Source: Enterococcus_D sp050529585
GTDB lineage: Bacteria; Bacillota; Bacilli; Lactobacillales; Enterococcaceae
DNA: 64,000 bases
NCBI RefSeq assembly: GCF_050529585.1
Contig: NZ_CP172882.1
Coordinates: forward strand, 2,728,001-2,792,000
Reading direction: 5' to 3'
Made by a program: the position numbers and the translations under genes. Every line of letters starts with the position of its first letter. Position 1 is the stretch's first letter. Below are positions 1 through 8,250 of this stretch, in pieces. Below the pieces are notes generated by a model. It was not told the DNA's origin and made no database searches. It worked only from the letters and a program-made list of their open reading frames with translations.

Positions 1-817
1 CCTCAGGATCAAAGACAATGTCAATCTTATTTTGCTGAAGATAATCTTTGAATACAGCATTATAACGACCAAAACAAGCAAAATCAAGATAGGCCCAATT
101 GCGGACACTATTAAAGTACAACGCCGCTTGGTTGTCTTCTGGTTTGCTTGTCGCTGGATAAACCAAAGAAATATTTGGCACTGGACCAATTTTCCCATCT
201 GGAACCAGCGCATGGCACCGGTCAAACGCATATTTTTCAGCCATCATCAAGTGATGGAATTGCTGATATTTTTTCTTCAAAGGAATCTCTTTTCCTAAAA
301 TCTTACGGTCTACCAGCAGCATAATATTGGGCTCATTGATTGTTAACCAATGGGTGACACGATCGCCATATGCAGTAAATAACATTTCGGCATATTCTTT
401 GAATGCAGTCACCGTTGCCCGGTTCGACCATCCGCCATCATCTTCTAATGCTTGTGGCAAATCAAAGTGACTCAAGGTAATATAAGGTTGGATACCGTAC
501 TTGAGCAGCTCATCGATCACATTACTATAATGGTCGAGGCCTTTTTGATTGATTTCACCACGGCCATTAGGAAAGATTCGTGTCCACGCAATCGAAAAAC
601 GAAAAATCTTGATACCCAATTCAGCAAGCAAAGCGATATCTTCTTTGTAACGATGATAGTGGTCAACAGCAACTGTAAAATCAGCAATCTGATGATTATC
701 TCGAGGACGCGTATCTTGCACACTTAGTCCTTTTCCGTCTGTTGCATAAGCACCTTCTGTTTGATGGGCGGAAATCGACGCCCCCCATAAAAAATCTTTT
801 GGAAATCTTTCTATCAT
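1..817 (-). CDS. Glycoside hydrolase family 1 (beta-glucosidase / 6-phospho-beta-glucosidase), 3' end outside window
   Basis: Family GH1 enzymes hydrolyse beta-glucosides or their phosphorylated forms in the cytoplasm. 272 codons are visible (full family length about 460-480), so the C-terminal half with the nucleophile glutamate lies off the left edge. The N-terminus has the GH1 pattern FLWGASISAHQTEGAY (residues 9-24), and TINEPN (159-164) holds the acid/base glutamate. The ATG at 817 follows an AGGAG 7 bases upstream. A cre-like site lies 23 bases upstream of the start codon and the DeoR gene precedes it in the same direction, so catabolite control and local repression are likely. Whether the substrate is phosphorylated cannot be told without the C-terminal half. 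Confidence 0.9.
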   Translation of the reverse strand, partial: MIERFPKDFLWGASISAHQTEGAYATDGKGLSVQDTRPRDNHQIADFTVAVDHYHRYKEDIALLAELGIKIFRFSIAWTRIFPNGRGEINQKGLDHYSNVIDELLKYGIQPYITLSHFDLPQALEDDGGWSNRATVTAFKEYAEMLFTAYGDRVTHWLTINEPNIMLLVDRKILGKEIPLKKKYQQFHHLMMAEKYAFDRCHALVPDGKIGPVPNISLVYPATSKPEDNQAALYFNSVRNWAYLDFACFGRYNAVFKDYLQQNKIDIVFDPE

Positions 818-839
818 ATCTTTCTCCTATCTAAATGTA

Positions 840-853
840 GTAAAGCGCTTTCT
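840..853 (-). promoter_or_regulatory. Catabolite-responsive element (cre), CcpA site
   Basis: The sequence AGAAAGCGCTTTAC on the minus strand has the symmetric core GAAAGCGCTTT of cre sites. It lies between the DeoR gene and the GH1 start, where CcpA binding would repress the glucosidase when a preferred sugar is present. Assigned by motif only. Confidence 0.65.
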
Positions 854-901
854 GATACCTAGATTAATCTTTCCCAATTCAAAAAACAACCTTTCTCATC
901 C

Positions 902-933
902 AACCGTTCATGAAAGCTTTTTTATGAACGGTT
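902..933 (-). terminator. Inverted repeat at the end of the DeoR gene (weak terminator or operator)
   Basis: Perfect 10-bp arms (AACCGTTCAT / ATGAACGGTT) flank a loop that contains a second small palindrome. The arm overlaps the DeoR stop codon. On the minus strand the T-rich stretch comes only about 12 bases after the stem, so it is not a textbook terminator. It could attenuate transcription into the GH1 gene or bind the regulator. Confidence 0.4.
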
Positions 934-1713
934 ACTTAGGCTTAGATGATTCAATACGTGAATCCGCACACCTTCTTGTGCAAACTGCTGTTGCGTAACA
1001 AAGGAGATTTCTCCTGAGATCCCTAAATGATCGACTGAAAAAGTGCGATCTATCATGAAGCCCGGCACGTGTCCCATATTTTTTCCATCTGTATAAATAA
1101 TTTTTTTACCTTTCGTATGATGGAGCATTGTCCTATAAACAAATGACTCTCCCAATGTACGACTAGTGATTTCATGTTCATTTATACCAATAACTTCCAT
1201 AAAACATAGATCCGCTTCGAATCTTGAAAATGTCCATGTCGCAATATCACCGACTAAAGCGTTTGATTGCACTTCTAATTCACCACCACATAGATAAATG
1301 ATGGCAGGTTTCCCATCTTGCTTCATAGACAATGCTTGATAATCATTCGTGATGATTGTGATATCCATTTGTGCTAATGCAGCAATCAAAGCTGTTGAAT
1401 GACTGCTGGCACCTACAAAAATCGTTTGCTTGCTCTCCACGAACGTCTGGCAAAATCGAATTAAATCTGGCGTTGTCACTGATGGCGTCAATCCTTGGTG
1501 ATTTCGATGATGCGTTGTCTTTTTAATACGGACACCACCATAAAAACGTTCGATCAACCGCTTTTTTTCTAAAAACAATAAATCTCTACGAATCGTCACT
1601 AGCGAAACATGAAAAAAAGCCGCTAGCTCGCTAACGGTTGCTTGTTCCCTTTGAGCTATAAACTGTATCACTGCTTCACGTCGACGATACACACTACCTT
1701 GACTTGTTTTCAT
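922..1713 (-). CDS. DeoR/GlpR family transcriptional regulator
   Basis: 263 aa, normal length for the family. An N-terminal helix-turn-helix (about residues 6-57) carries the DeoR signature with TIRRDLLFLE (recognition helix) followed by GGV. The C-terminal part (about 75-235) is the sugar-phosphate-sensing DeoRC domain. Family members repress sugar catabolic operons and release DNA on binding a phosphorylated sugar. The gene lies directly upstream of and co-oriented with the GH1 gene, so that gene is its likely target. The start ATG has a GGAAT-type ribosome site and a good promoter lies upstream. Confidence 0.88.
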   Translation of the reverse strand: MKTSQGSVYRRREAVIQFIAQREQATVSELAAFFHVSLVTIRRDLLFLEKKRLIERFYGGVRIKKTTHHRNHQGLTPSVTTPDLIRFCQTFVESKQTIFVGASSHSTALIAALAQMDITIITNDYQALSMKQDGKPAIIYLCGGELEVQSNALVGDIATWTFSRFEADLCFMEVIGINEHEITSRTLGESFVYRTMLHHTKGKKIIYTDGKNMGHVPGFMIDRTFSVDHLGISGEISFVTQQQFAQEGVRIHVLNHLSLSNRS

Positions 1714-1744
1714 CTTATATTCCTTTCATAGTGAATATTTTGAA

Positions 1745-1773
1745 TTATCTCTTATTTTACAGTGTAACGCAAA
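1745..1773 (-). promoter_or_regulatory. Promoter of the DeoR gene
   Basis: On the minus strand TTGCGT is followed after 17 bases by GATAAT, 31 bases upstream of the DeoR start codon. This is close to the vegetative sigma consensus. Confidence 0.5.
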
Positions 1774-1830
1774 GAATAAATCTGCACAGATAAAACAAAT
1801 TTATTTTGCTAAGAAACGGGTGTTTTGCAC

Positions 1831-1866
1831 AAAAAAAGACAAAGCCGAATTGAATCAGGCTTTGTC
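1831..1866 (-). terminator. Terminator of pnp
   Basis: GACAAAGCC and GGCTTTGTC form a 9-bp stem followed on the minus strand by seven T. It lies 40 bases after the pnp stop. Confidence 0.85.
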
Positions 1867-1905
1867 TTATGATGCTGATTAATAAAAACAAATCAACGTG
1901 AGATT

Positions 1906-4023
1906 TTATTTTTGTTCTGTTTTTTCTTCATTCAATAAGGCTTTTCTTGACAGATTGACACGGCCTTGTTTGTCGATTTCAGTGACTTTGACTAAAATCT
2001 CGTCGCCTTCTTTGACCACATCTTCCACTTTATTGACCCGTTCATTGGCCAATTGTGAGATATGGACCAAACCGTCTTTGCCTTTGATCAAGTTGACAAA
2101 TGCGCCAAATTTTTCTACGCGGACAACTTTACCAAGGTAGACTTCACCGACTTTGACTTCTTTAGTCAATTCTTCGATGATCTTGATTGCTTTCTTGATC
2201 ATTTCTGCATCAGCAGAAGCAATCGACACTTTACCGTCTTGATCGATATCGATTTTAACACCAGTTTCTTCAATGATACCGTTGATCGTGTCGCCACCTT
2301 TTCCAATGACATCTTTGATCTTGGCAGGTTCGATTTGGATCATTTCGATTTTCGGTGCATATTGACTCAACTCTTCCCGTGGTGCAGCTAAGGTTGATGT
2401 CAATTCATTCAAGATTTCCATGCGGGCTTTCTTGGCTTGTGACAATGCTTCAGTCAGAATTTGTTCTGTGATGCCTTGGATCTTGATATCCATTTGTAAT
2501 GCAGTGATCCCATCTTTGGTTCCGGCAACTTTAAAGTCCATGTCGCCTAGGTGATCTTCTAAACCTTGGATATCTGTCAAGATCGTATAGTTTTCACCAT
2601 CTGAAACAAGACCCATTGCTATCCCAGCAACTGGTGCTTTGATTGGCACACCTGCATCCATCAATGCCAAGGTCCCTGCACAAATACTTGCTTGAGAAGA
2701 AGAACCATTTGATTCTAATACTTCCGCTACCAAACGAATTGTGTAAGGGAAGACTGTTTCATCAGGAATGACTTGCGCCAAGGCACGTTCGCCTAAAGCC
2801 CCATGACCGATTTCACGACGGCCAGGTGATCCGGCACGACCAGTTGAACCAACTGAAAATTGTGGGAAATTGTAATGATGAATGAATCGTTTTGATTCTT
2901 CTACCCCTAAACCATCGATGATTTGATGTTCGCCTAATGGCGCCAATGTACAAGCAGATAATGCTTGCGTTTGTCCCCGTGTGAACAATCCGGAACCATG
3001 AACCCGTGGCAATAGACCTACTTCTGAAGCCAATGAACGGATTTCATCTAATTTACGGCCATCAGGACGAATTTTGTCGATGGTGATCAATTCACGGACA
3101 ACGTCTTTTTCAAGGTCTTCCGCAATTTGTTTCACTTCTTTTAACAGTTGTGCTTCTTCTTCATGACCAGCAAATTTTTCTGCATAAACTTCTTTGACTG
3201 TATCTTTGACTTGATCGATTTCATCTTCACGCGCCAATTTTTCTTCTGTCATTACGGCAGTTTTCATTGTTTGGTAATATGCATCGAAGATTTCTTTTTT
3301 CAAATCGGCATCGACTTGCAACAATTTTACTTCCATTTTCGGTTTGCCGACTGCGGCAACGATTTCTTCTTGGAAAGCAACTAGTTCTTTGATGGCATCA
3401 AAGCCGAAAAGCAATGCGCCTAACATATCTTCTTCTGAGACTTCTTTGGCACCAGATTCAACCATGTTGATGGCTTGTTTGGTTCCAGCTACAGTCAATT
3501 CGATATCTGTTTGTTCTGCTTGTTCAACGGTTGGGTTCAAAACATATTCGCCATTGACCCGACCAACATCGACACCTGCGATTGGTCCGTCAAATGGAAT
3601 GTCTGAGATAGACAATGCCAATGATGAACCAAACATCGCAGCCATTGCAGGCGTGCAATCTTGTTCCACACTCATGACGATATTGGTGACTTGCACTTCA
3701 TTTCTAAAGCCATCTGCAAACATCGGGCGGATTGGGCGGTCGATCAAGCGGGCTGTCAATGTTGCCGCTGTACTTGGCCGACCTTCACGTTTGATGAAAC
3801 CGCCAGGTACTTTACCGACTGCATACATTTTTTCTTCATAGTTGATAGTCAATGGGAAAAAGTCAGTGTCTTTTGCTTCTTTAGAGGCAACAGCTGCACT
3901 TAAAACCACTGTATCGCCATAGCGCACCAAAACGGCACCATTGGCTTGTTTGGCCAATTGACCAATTTCAACTTCTAGCGGACGTCCGCCCCAAGTTGTT
4001 TTGAATACTTGTTTTTCTGTCAT
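1906..4023 (-). CDS. pnp: Polyribonucleotide nucleotidyltransferase (PNPase)
   Basis: 705 aa, typical length. PNPase degrades RNA phosphorolytically from the 3' end and works with RNase Y/J and the CshA helicase (also in this window) in RNA decay. Two RNase PH-like domains are seen (about residues 10-215 and 310-540; RRxRPxDGR-type region IRPDGRKLDEIRSL), then a KH domain with GKGGDTI (about 560) and a C-terminal S1 domain (about 620-690, GKVVRVEKFGAFV). The start ATG has AGGAG 6 bases upstream. It lies downstream of rpsO in the same direction, the usual arrangement, but with an unusually long repeat-bearing gap. Confidence 0.97.
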   Translation of the reverse strand: MTEKQVFKTTWGGRPLEVEIGQLAKQANGAVLVRYGDTVVLSAAVASKEAKDTDFFPLTINYEEKMYAVGKVPGGFIKREGRPSTAATLTARLIDRPIRPMFADGFRNEVQVTNIVMSVEQDCTPAMAAMFGSSLALSISDIPFDGPIAGVDVGRVNGEYVLNPTVEQAEQTDIELTVAGTKQAINMVESGAKEVSEEDMLGALLFGFDAIKELVAFQEEIVAAVGKPKMEVKLLQVDADLKKEIFDAYYQTMKTAVMTEEKLAREDEIDQVKDTVKEVYAEKFAGHEEEAQLLKEVKQIAEDLEKDVVRELITIDKIRPDGRKLDEIRSLASEVGLLPRVHGSGLFTRGQTQALSACTLAPLGEHQIIDGLGVEESKRFIHHYNFPQFSVGSTGRAGSPGRREIGHGALGERALAQVIPDETVFPYTIRLVAEVLESNGSSSQASICAGTLALMDAGVPIKAPVAGIAMGLVSDGENYTILTDIQGLEDHLGDMDFKVAGTKDGITALQMDIKIQGITEQILTEALSQAKKARMEILNELTSTLAAPREELSQYAPKIEMIQIEPAKIKDVIGKGGDTINGIIEETGVKIDIDQDGKVSIASADAEMIKKAIKIIEELTKEVKVGEVYLGKVVRVEKFGAFVNLIKGKDGLVHISQLANERVNKVEDVVKEGDEILVKVTEIDKQGRVNLSRKALLNEEKTEQK

Positions 4024-4056
4024 GTTCTGCTCCTTTGGGCTGCTCCAAGTAAGTCA

Positions 4057-4114
4057 CTACTAAACAAATGAAAAAATCGGCCTGGAATGTCCGCTGCTTT
4101 CATTTGGTTAGTAG
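4057..4114 (-). promoter_or_regulatory. Long hairpin in the pnp 5' leader
   Basis: Two 17-base arms (4057-4073 and 4098-4114) are complementary apart from one mismatch, with a 24-base loop, ending 34 bases upstream of the pnp start codon. In E. coli the pnp leader folds into an RNase III-cleaved duplex through which PNPase represses itself. This hairpin sits in the equivalent place; the function here is inference. Confidence 0.55.
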
Positions 4115-4241
4115 GATACTGCTCACTAGGATCCAGCATGCTTATTTTTCAACGCCTTTTGATTCACCAATTCAAAAGCTATCGTTGTGTGGGTTCTATT
4201 TTTGATTTCTGTCTAGAATCATCGCAAAGTCGCTACGCCGG

Positions 4242-4567
4242 CTTCGCTCTCCTAGTACGATTCATCATCTGCTCTGTCTTACTCTGTAAGCCAGTCGCAG
4301 TGATTCCGCTTGTCGGTTACTACGTTCGCTTCGCTCTCCTAGTACTATTCATCATCTGCTCTGTCTTACTTCGTAAGCCAGTCGCAGTGATTCCGCTTGT
4401 CGGTTACTACGTTCGCTTCGCTCTCCTAGTACTATTCATCATCTACTCTGTCTTACTTCGTAAGCCAATCGCAGTGATTCCGCTTGTCGGTTACTACGTT
4501 CGCTTCGCTCTCCTAGTACTATTCATCATCTACTCTGTCTTACTTCGTAAGCCAATCGCAGTGATTC
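4242..4567. repeat. 87-bp tandem repeat, three full copies and one partial
   Basis: Copies begin at 4242, 4329, 4416 and 4503; the last stops after about 65 bases. Copies 3 and 4 are virtually identical, while copy 1 differs at several positions, so expansion was recent. Each unit contains a small hairpin (CTTAC, TTC loop, GTAAG). As 87 is divisible by 3, an open frame runs through the plus strand in 29-residue hydrophobic repeats, but it has no convincing ribosome site. The array lies in the transcribed rpsO-pnp spacer. Confidence 0.9.
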
Positions 4568-4574
4568 ATAGCAA

Positions 4575-4605
4575 AAAAGTGAGATTCGGGTTGAACCTCA
4601 CTTTT
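4575..4605 (-). terminator. Terminator of rpsO
   Basis: Nine-bp stem AAAAGTGAG / CTCACTTTT with T-rich sequence on the minus strand, 11 bases after the rpsO stop. It should end or attenuate rpsO transcripts before the repeats and pnp. Confidence 0.75.
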
Positions 4606-4616
4606 CTTGACTTTGA

Positions 4617-4886
4617 TTAACGACGTAAGCCTAAAGCTTGGATCAATTCGCGGTAGCGTTGTACGTCTTTTTTACGTAGGTAAGCCAACAAGTTACGACG
4701 ATGTCCAACTTTTTTCATCAAACCACGATATGAATGGTGGTCTTTTTTGTGCAAACGTGCATGTTCGTTCAATTGGTTGATGTCTTCTGTTAAGACAGCG
4801 ATTTGAACTTCTGGAGAACCAGTATCTCCTTCATGACGAGCAAATTGGTTGATTAGTTCGTTTTTGCGTTCTTTTGAAATTGCCAT
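4617..4886 (-). CDS. rpsO: 30S ribosomal protein S15
   Basis: 89 aa, exactly the family length, beginning MAISKERKNELI. S15 is a primary binder of the central domain of 16S rRNA; the conserved stretches HARLHKKDHHSYRGL and RRNLLAYLR are present. I chose the ATG at 4886 because AGAGGTG lies just upstream. A GTG three codons earlier is in frame but overlaps that ribosome site. The gene is first in the rpsO-pnp pair and has a structured leader. Confidence 0.96.
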   Translation of the reverse strand: MAISKERKNELINQFARHEGDTGSPEVQIAVLTEDINQLNEHARLHKKDHHSYRGLMKKVGHRRNLLAYLRKKDVQRYRELIQALGLRR

Positions 4887-4895
4887 GTTTTTCAC

Positions 4896-4980
4896 CTCTT
4901 CTTCTTATTCCCCTGCGACTGAGTAAAACGTTGGTGATTCGTTGAACCAAGTAACAGGCTGGGTGCATTTCGCACGTTAC
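4896..4980 (-). promoter_or_regulatory. Structured rpsO leader (likely S15 autoregulatory element)
   Basis: On the minus strand GTAAC (4976-4980) pairs with GTTAC (4951-4955), enclosing GTGC/GCAC, and TTGGT (4946-4950) pairs with ACCAA (4931-4935). S15 is known to repress its own mRNA through leader structures in many bacteria, including Firmicutes. A possible promoter, TTGCTT-17-TAAAGT, lies just upstream. The assignment rests on position and foldability. Confidence 0.45.
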
Positions 4981-5060
4981 TACTTTACTTTATTCTACGT
5001 AAAAAAGCAAGTTAATGACCCGATTCTTTTTGCGAATCATAAAAGCTCATACAAATCTTA

Positions 5061-5069
5061 TGGTATACT
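5061..5069 (+). promoter_or_regulatory. Extended -10 promoter of the RpiR-family gene
   Basis: TGGTATACT is a TGn-TATACT extended -10, 33 bases upstream of the start codon. No good -35 is seen, as is usual for this promoter class. Confidence 0.55.
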
Positions 5070-5102
5070 GATTTTAGACTTTTAAGTAAAGGATGTGAAA
5101 GA

Positions 5103-5963
5103 ATGAGTGTTCTTTCCCGTATTGAGAGCATGAAAAATGAATTATCCCTCTCTGAGAAGAAACTCTTTACTTTCATGGAAGAAAACGCCGAAAAGGTACC
5201 TTCCATGACTGCCAGTCAATTAGCCGATGCAACTGGGATCAGCGCGCCTACGGTCGTACGTTTTGCCAAGAAAACCGGCTTTGCCAGTTTGACTGATCTA
5301 AAAATACAACTATCCGCCGAAACCGGCCTGCGTCAAAATCCTCATGAAATATTAAGCTACGCTGATGTGGAACTAAATGAACCTTTTCAAGCAATTACAT
5401 CCAAACTAAGCCACAATGCGCAAATCACCTTGAATGAAACAGCAAACCTGTTAGAAGAGTCTCTCATGGTAGCAGCGACTGACTTGTTAGCTACCCGCGA
5501 AAGAATTTTTGTTTGCGGTATTGGCGCGTCGTCTTTGATTGCCCAAGACATTCAACAAAAATGGACCCGTCTGGGAAAGATCGTCGTTTTCGAAAACGAT
5601 TATAACTTATTGCTGCCGCAACTGGTCAAATACGAGAAAAAAAGTGTCTTATGGGTGATTTCCAATAGTGGCGATACACCCGAGATGGTCCATTTGGCTG
5701 AGTTTGCTGCTGGAAAAAAGATACCGATCATTTCATTGACGCGCTTTGGCAGCAATCCATTGACCAAGCTTGCTGATGTGCCGTTACAGGTTTCTCGCGC
5801 CAAAGAAGCCAATCAGCGCAGTGCTGCCACAAACTCGATCATTGCGCATTTACTGGCTGTTGATGTTCTTTTCTATGTCTTTTTGAGTAAAAATGAACGC
5901 CTGGCACGCAATATTTATGAATCTCGACAAGCAATCGCTGATTTCCGAGAAAAATATCTGTAA
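5103..5963 (+). CDS. MurR/RpiR family transcriptional regulator
   Basis: 286 aa. The N-terminal HTH (about 1-77) has the family pattern LTASQLADATGISAPTVVRF-like at residues 36-55, and a SIS sugar-phosphate binding domain follows (about 120-260; the GIGASSL loop near 140 and VISNSGDTPE near 184). Members sense phosphosugars such as MurNAc-6-P or glucosamine-6-P. The gene stands alone on the plus strand, so no target is implied by position. The ATG has GGATGTG 6 bases upstream. Confidence 0.9.
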   Translation: MSVLSRIESMKNELSLSEKKLFTFMEENAEKVPSMTASQLADATGISAPTVVRFAKKTGFASLTDLKIQLSAETGLRQNPHEILSYADVELNEPFQAITSKLSHNAQITLNETANLLEESLMVAATDLLATRERIFVCGIGASSLIAQDIQQKWTRLGKIVVFENDYNLLLPQLVKYEKKSVLWVISNSGDTPEMVHLAEFAAGKKIPIISLTRFGSNPLTKLADVPLQVSRAKEANQRSAATNSIIAHLLAVDVLFYVFLSKNERLARNIYESRQAIADFREKYL

Positions 5964-6355
5964 CGGAGGCAAATCAGCAATCCAAAATAACCCTACGATA
6001 AATAAGGGCGCTATAGTTTACAGGTTTCAAATGTATCTACCAAAAAAGCGTGCTGCTTGAACTGGTACTGTCAGCACAAGAATGAGAAAAACGTTTAATG
6101 AATTTTTATCATACAAAAGCCAAACCTCTTCAAAAGAGGTTTGGCTTTTTTTCAATATAATCGAACGGTTACTTTGCGTGGTTCAGCCAGATAATCACAG
6201 GTATCAAACAATTTTATTATTGCGCAGTCCTCCAGATAGAACAGCCACCACCTGTGCACAGTTTCGCTATAAATGTCCTATACAAAATGATAATATTAGT
6301 TATTTTTATATTTTATTAAGTTAATATGATACCTTTGTGTAAAGGAGATGATCAC
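5964..6355. other. Intergenic region without a supported gene
   Basis: The first part is the 3' end of the RpiR transcript, with a small hairpin (GTGCTG/CAGCAC, about 6050-6077), up to the terminator at 6115. After that I see only A+T-rich promoter-like sequence leading to the lipoprotein remnant. The open frames here run through the terminator and are not believed. Confidence 0.6.
6115..6152 (+). terminator. Strong terminator after the RpiR gene
   Basis: A 16-bp perfect stem (AAAAGCCAAACCTCTT and its complement) with a 3-base loop and a following T run. Confidence 0.9.
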
Positions 6356-6848
6356 ATGAACAAAAATATTAAACCCGTTTTTTTATTCGTGCCTTTTTTG
6401 CATTATCAGTATTTATGGTTGCTTGTGGATCAAAAGACACGGAAAAAATAAAGAATGCAACAATTACTCAAGTGCTCGCCTTTGAAACCATTCAGAACAA
6501 CGGCAGCTACATTTTAGATAATGGGCATTTGACCATCAGCAAAAAAATTCAGGTTCTCCAAAACATTGACGACGCTCCTGGAGGGAAAGAATTAACTGAG
6601 GAAGAAAAAAGGCAAGTCAATGCGTTCTTAAACAATGATTTTCCAGATGAGCAAGTAGAGAATGCAGATGACTTGTTTCTTGATTTCACGAGAGAGGTAC
6701 CAGACAGTTATATCGTCATGGATGAAACCGAACAAAAACAACGATTTATGGCAAAGACTATAAAAATGAATTTATCTGGATAAATGAAACAGGCTCTCGA
6801 ATCAAGGATGTTCATTCCGTGGAATATAGTTTTGAAAAGGAACATTGA
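6356..6848 (+). pseudogene. Frameshifted lipoprotein gene (function unknown)
   Basis: An ATG with a strong AAAGGAG site opens MNKNIKPVF, but the frame is lost in a run of seven T (6378-6384). One base over, the sequence continues as a signal peptide with lipobox (AFFALSVFMVAC, then GSKDT) and a mature domain. Near residue 118 of that frame (about 6745) the frame breaks again; the next frame continues sensibly with YGKDYKNEFIWINETG and ends at 6848. Two single-base losses would restore one lipoprotein of about 163 aa. I do not recognise the family. It is either a real pseudogene or a pair of sequencing errors. Confidence 0.7.
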
Positions 6849-6987
6849 AGCTTGTTTAAATGTAAGAATAAGCTTGACCCATTAACATTATAGTGAGTCG
6901 TTACAGAGTTTAAACGTCGAAACGACACAAGCATAAACCTTCCGCTCAATGAAATGTCCATTTTAATCAGATAAAACAAAATAAAAA

Positions 6988-7020
6988 GAGCGGACCATTT
7001 ACAGGTTCGCCCCTTTTTTT
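6988..7020 (+). terminator. Terminator after the lipoprotein remnant
   Basis: GCGGACC and GGTTCGC form an imperfect stem followed by CCC and a run of seven T on the plus strand. Confidence 0.65.
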
Positions 7021-7072
7021 ATTCCTGTCTCACCGCTTTAGGTCAGTTCCAGCATCATATACTTTTTTCACA

Positions 7073-8236
7073 CTATTCTTGTTTCACTTCATTATCTATC
7101 TCTTCTTCATATAAACTGGATACGCGTGTATACCATTCAAAAATATGGGTAATGATCACTTTCGCAGCTGCATAAACTGGGATGCCTAAGATCACACCTA
7201 CCAATCCGAACAGCTTTCCAGATGTCAGTAACACCAATAAAATAGTGACCGGGTGGATCGACAATTCATTTCCCAAAACAAGTGGTGAAATGAAACGACC
7301 TTCAATGGTCTGCTCGATCACAAAAACGATCAACACCTTGACCAATAAAATCGGCCCGCCAACGATACCTAAGAAAACGGCTGGTACCATTGCCAAAAAG
7401 GAACCTAGATAAGGAATCAAATTCAAAAAACCGGCTGCGATACCTAAAGTGATCGCGTAATCCAGACCAATCAAACTAAATCCCACCATAAACATGATCG
7501 CTACAGCAAAAGCCACTGTCAATTGTCCGCGGATGTACGAAGATACTTGATCATTCATTTCTTTCAATACGATCAATGAAGGCTGGCGCATTTTTGTTGG
7601 CAAGAACTTAACAAAATATGGTGCCAATTGTCGACCATCTTTCAATAAATAGAATAAGATGAACGGCATCGTGATCACAGCCAACACGATCGTTGCAACA
7701 GCGCCAAAAAAACTGCCCAAGTTTTGGATCGTGCTGCGAGATAAGTTCTGGATCAGATCGGTCATCGTGGTGATCAGCTTTTCATTCGAAGCTTCGATTT
7801 GTTCCTGTACTTGTGAAAAAATAGGGTCGGATAAAATCTCATTGACCTTGTTTTCAATAATCGTCAAGTAGCCTGGTAAATTATCCGCAAAGCTCAAGGA
7901 TTGTTCTTGAATCTTTGGAATGATCACGACTACCCCCCACACAATCAACCCAATCACCAAGATGAACAAGCCAAAAATACTGTAGATCCGTTTGATTCCC
8001 TTGCGCTCTAAATAATCGACTGTCGGGTTCATCAAGTAATACAAGATGCCGGCCAAAATAATTGGCAACCCAACGATCGCCAAGAATTGCCAGAAGGGTT
8101 CAAATAAGTAAGATACTTTGGTAAACATAAATAAAATCAGCAAAACCAAAAGAATAACGAGTAAACTGGTCACTGCTTGGTTGTTCAAAAACCATTTCCA
8201 GAACCATGAATACGGCTTTTTTTGTGTGTCTTTCAT
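7073..8236 (-). CDS. AI-2E family transporter (PerM/YdbI-like membrane protein)
   Basis: 387 aa multi-pass membrane protein of the AI-2E/UPF0118 family: two N-terminal hydrophobic segments (about 20-70), another near 85-110, a soluble middle part, and a hydrophobic C-terminal half with the family's PYLGSFLAMVPA and GRFISPLVLG motifs. The family was named for autoinducer-2 export, but other members are Na+/H+ antiporters, so the substrate is open. It follows the IIA-like gene by 14 bases with AGGAGG between them, so the two are one operon. Confidence 0.88.
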   Translation of the reverse strand: MKDTQKKPYSWFWKWFLNNQAVTSLLVILLVLLILFMFTKVSYLFEPFWQFLAIVGLPIILAGILYYLMNPTVDYLERKGIKRIYSIFGLFILVIGLIVWGVVVIIPKIQEQSLSFADNLPGYLTIIENKVNEILSDPIFSQVQEQIEASNEKLITTMTDLIQNLSRSTIQNLGSFFGAVATIVLAVITMPFILFYLLKDGRQLAPYFVKFLPTKMRQPSLIVLKEMNDQVSSYIRGQLTVAFAVAIMFMVGFSLIGLDYAITLGIAAGFLNLIPYLGSFLAMVPAVFLGIVGGPILLVKVLIVFVIEQTIEGRFISPLVLGNELSIHPVTILLVLLTSGKLFGLVGVILGIPVYAAAKVIITHIFEWYTRVSSLYEEEIDNEVKQE

Positions 8237-8250
8237 TTAGGGCCGTCCTC

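Noticed and set aside
4242..4567. CRISPR array
   Set aside because: The copies are directly contiguous with no unique spacers, the unit is 87 bp, and no cas genes are near.
4087..4620. 177-aa open frame with 29-residue hydrophobic repeats on the plus strand
   Set aside because: It is created by the 87-bp repeat, whose length is a multiple of 3. There is no good ribosome site, and the region is the rpsO-pnp spacer transcribed from the other strand.
6082..6324. 80-aa open frame before the lipoprotein remnant
   Set aside because: It reads straight through the strong terminator at 6115-6152, and has no ribosome site.
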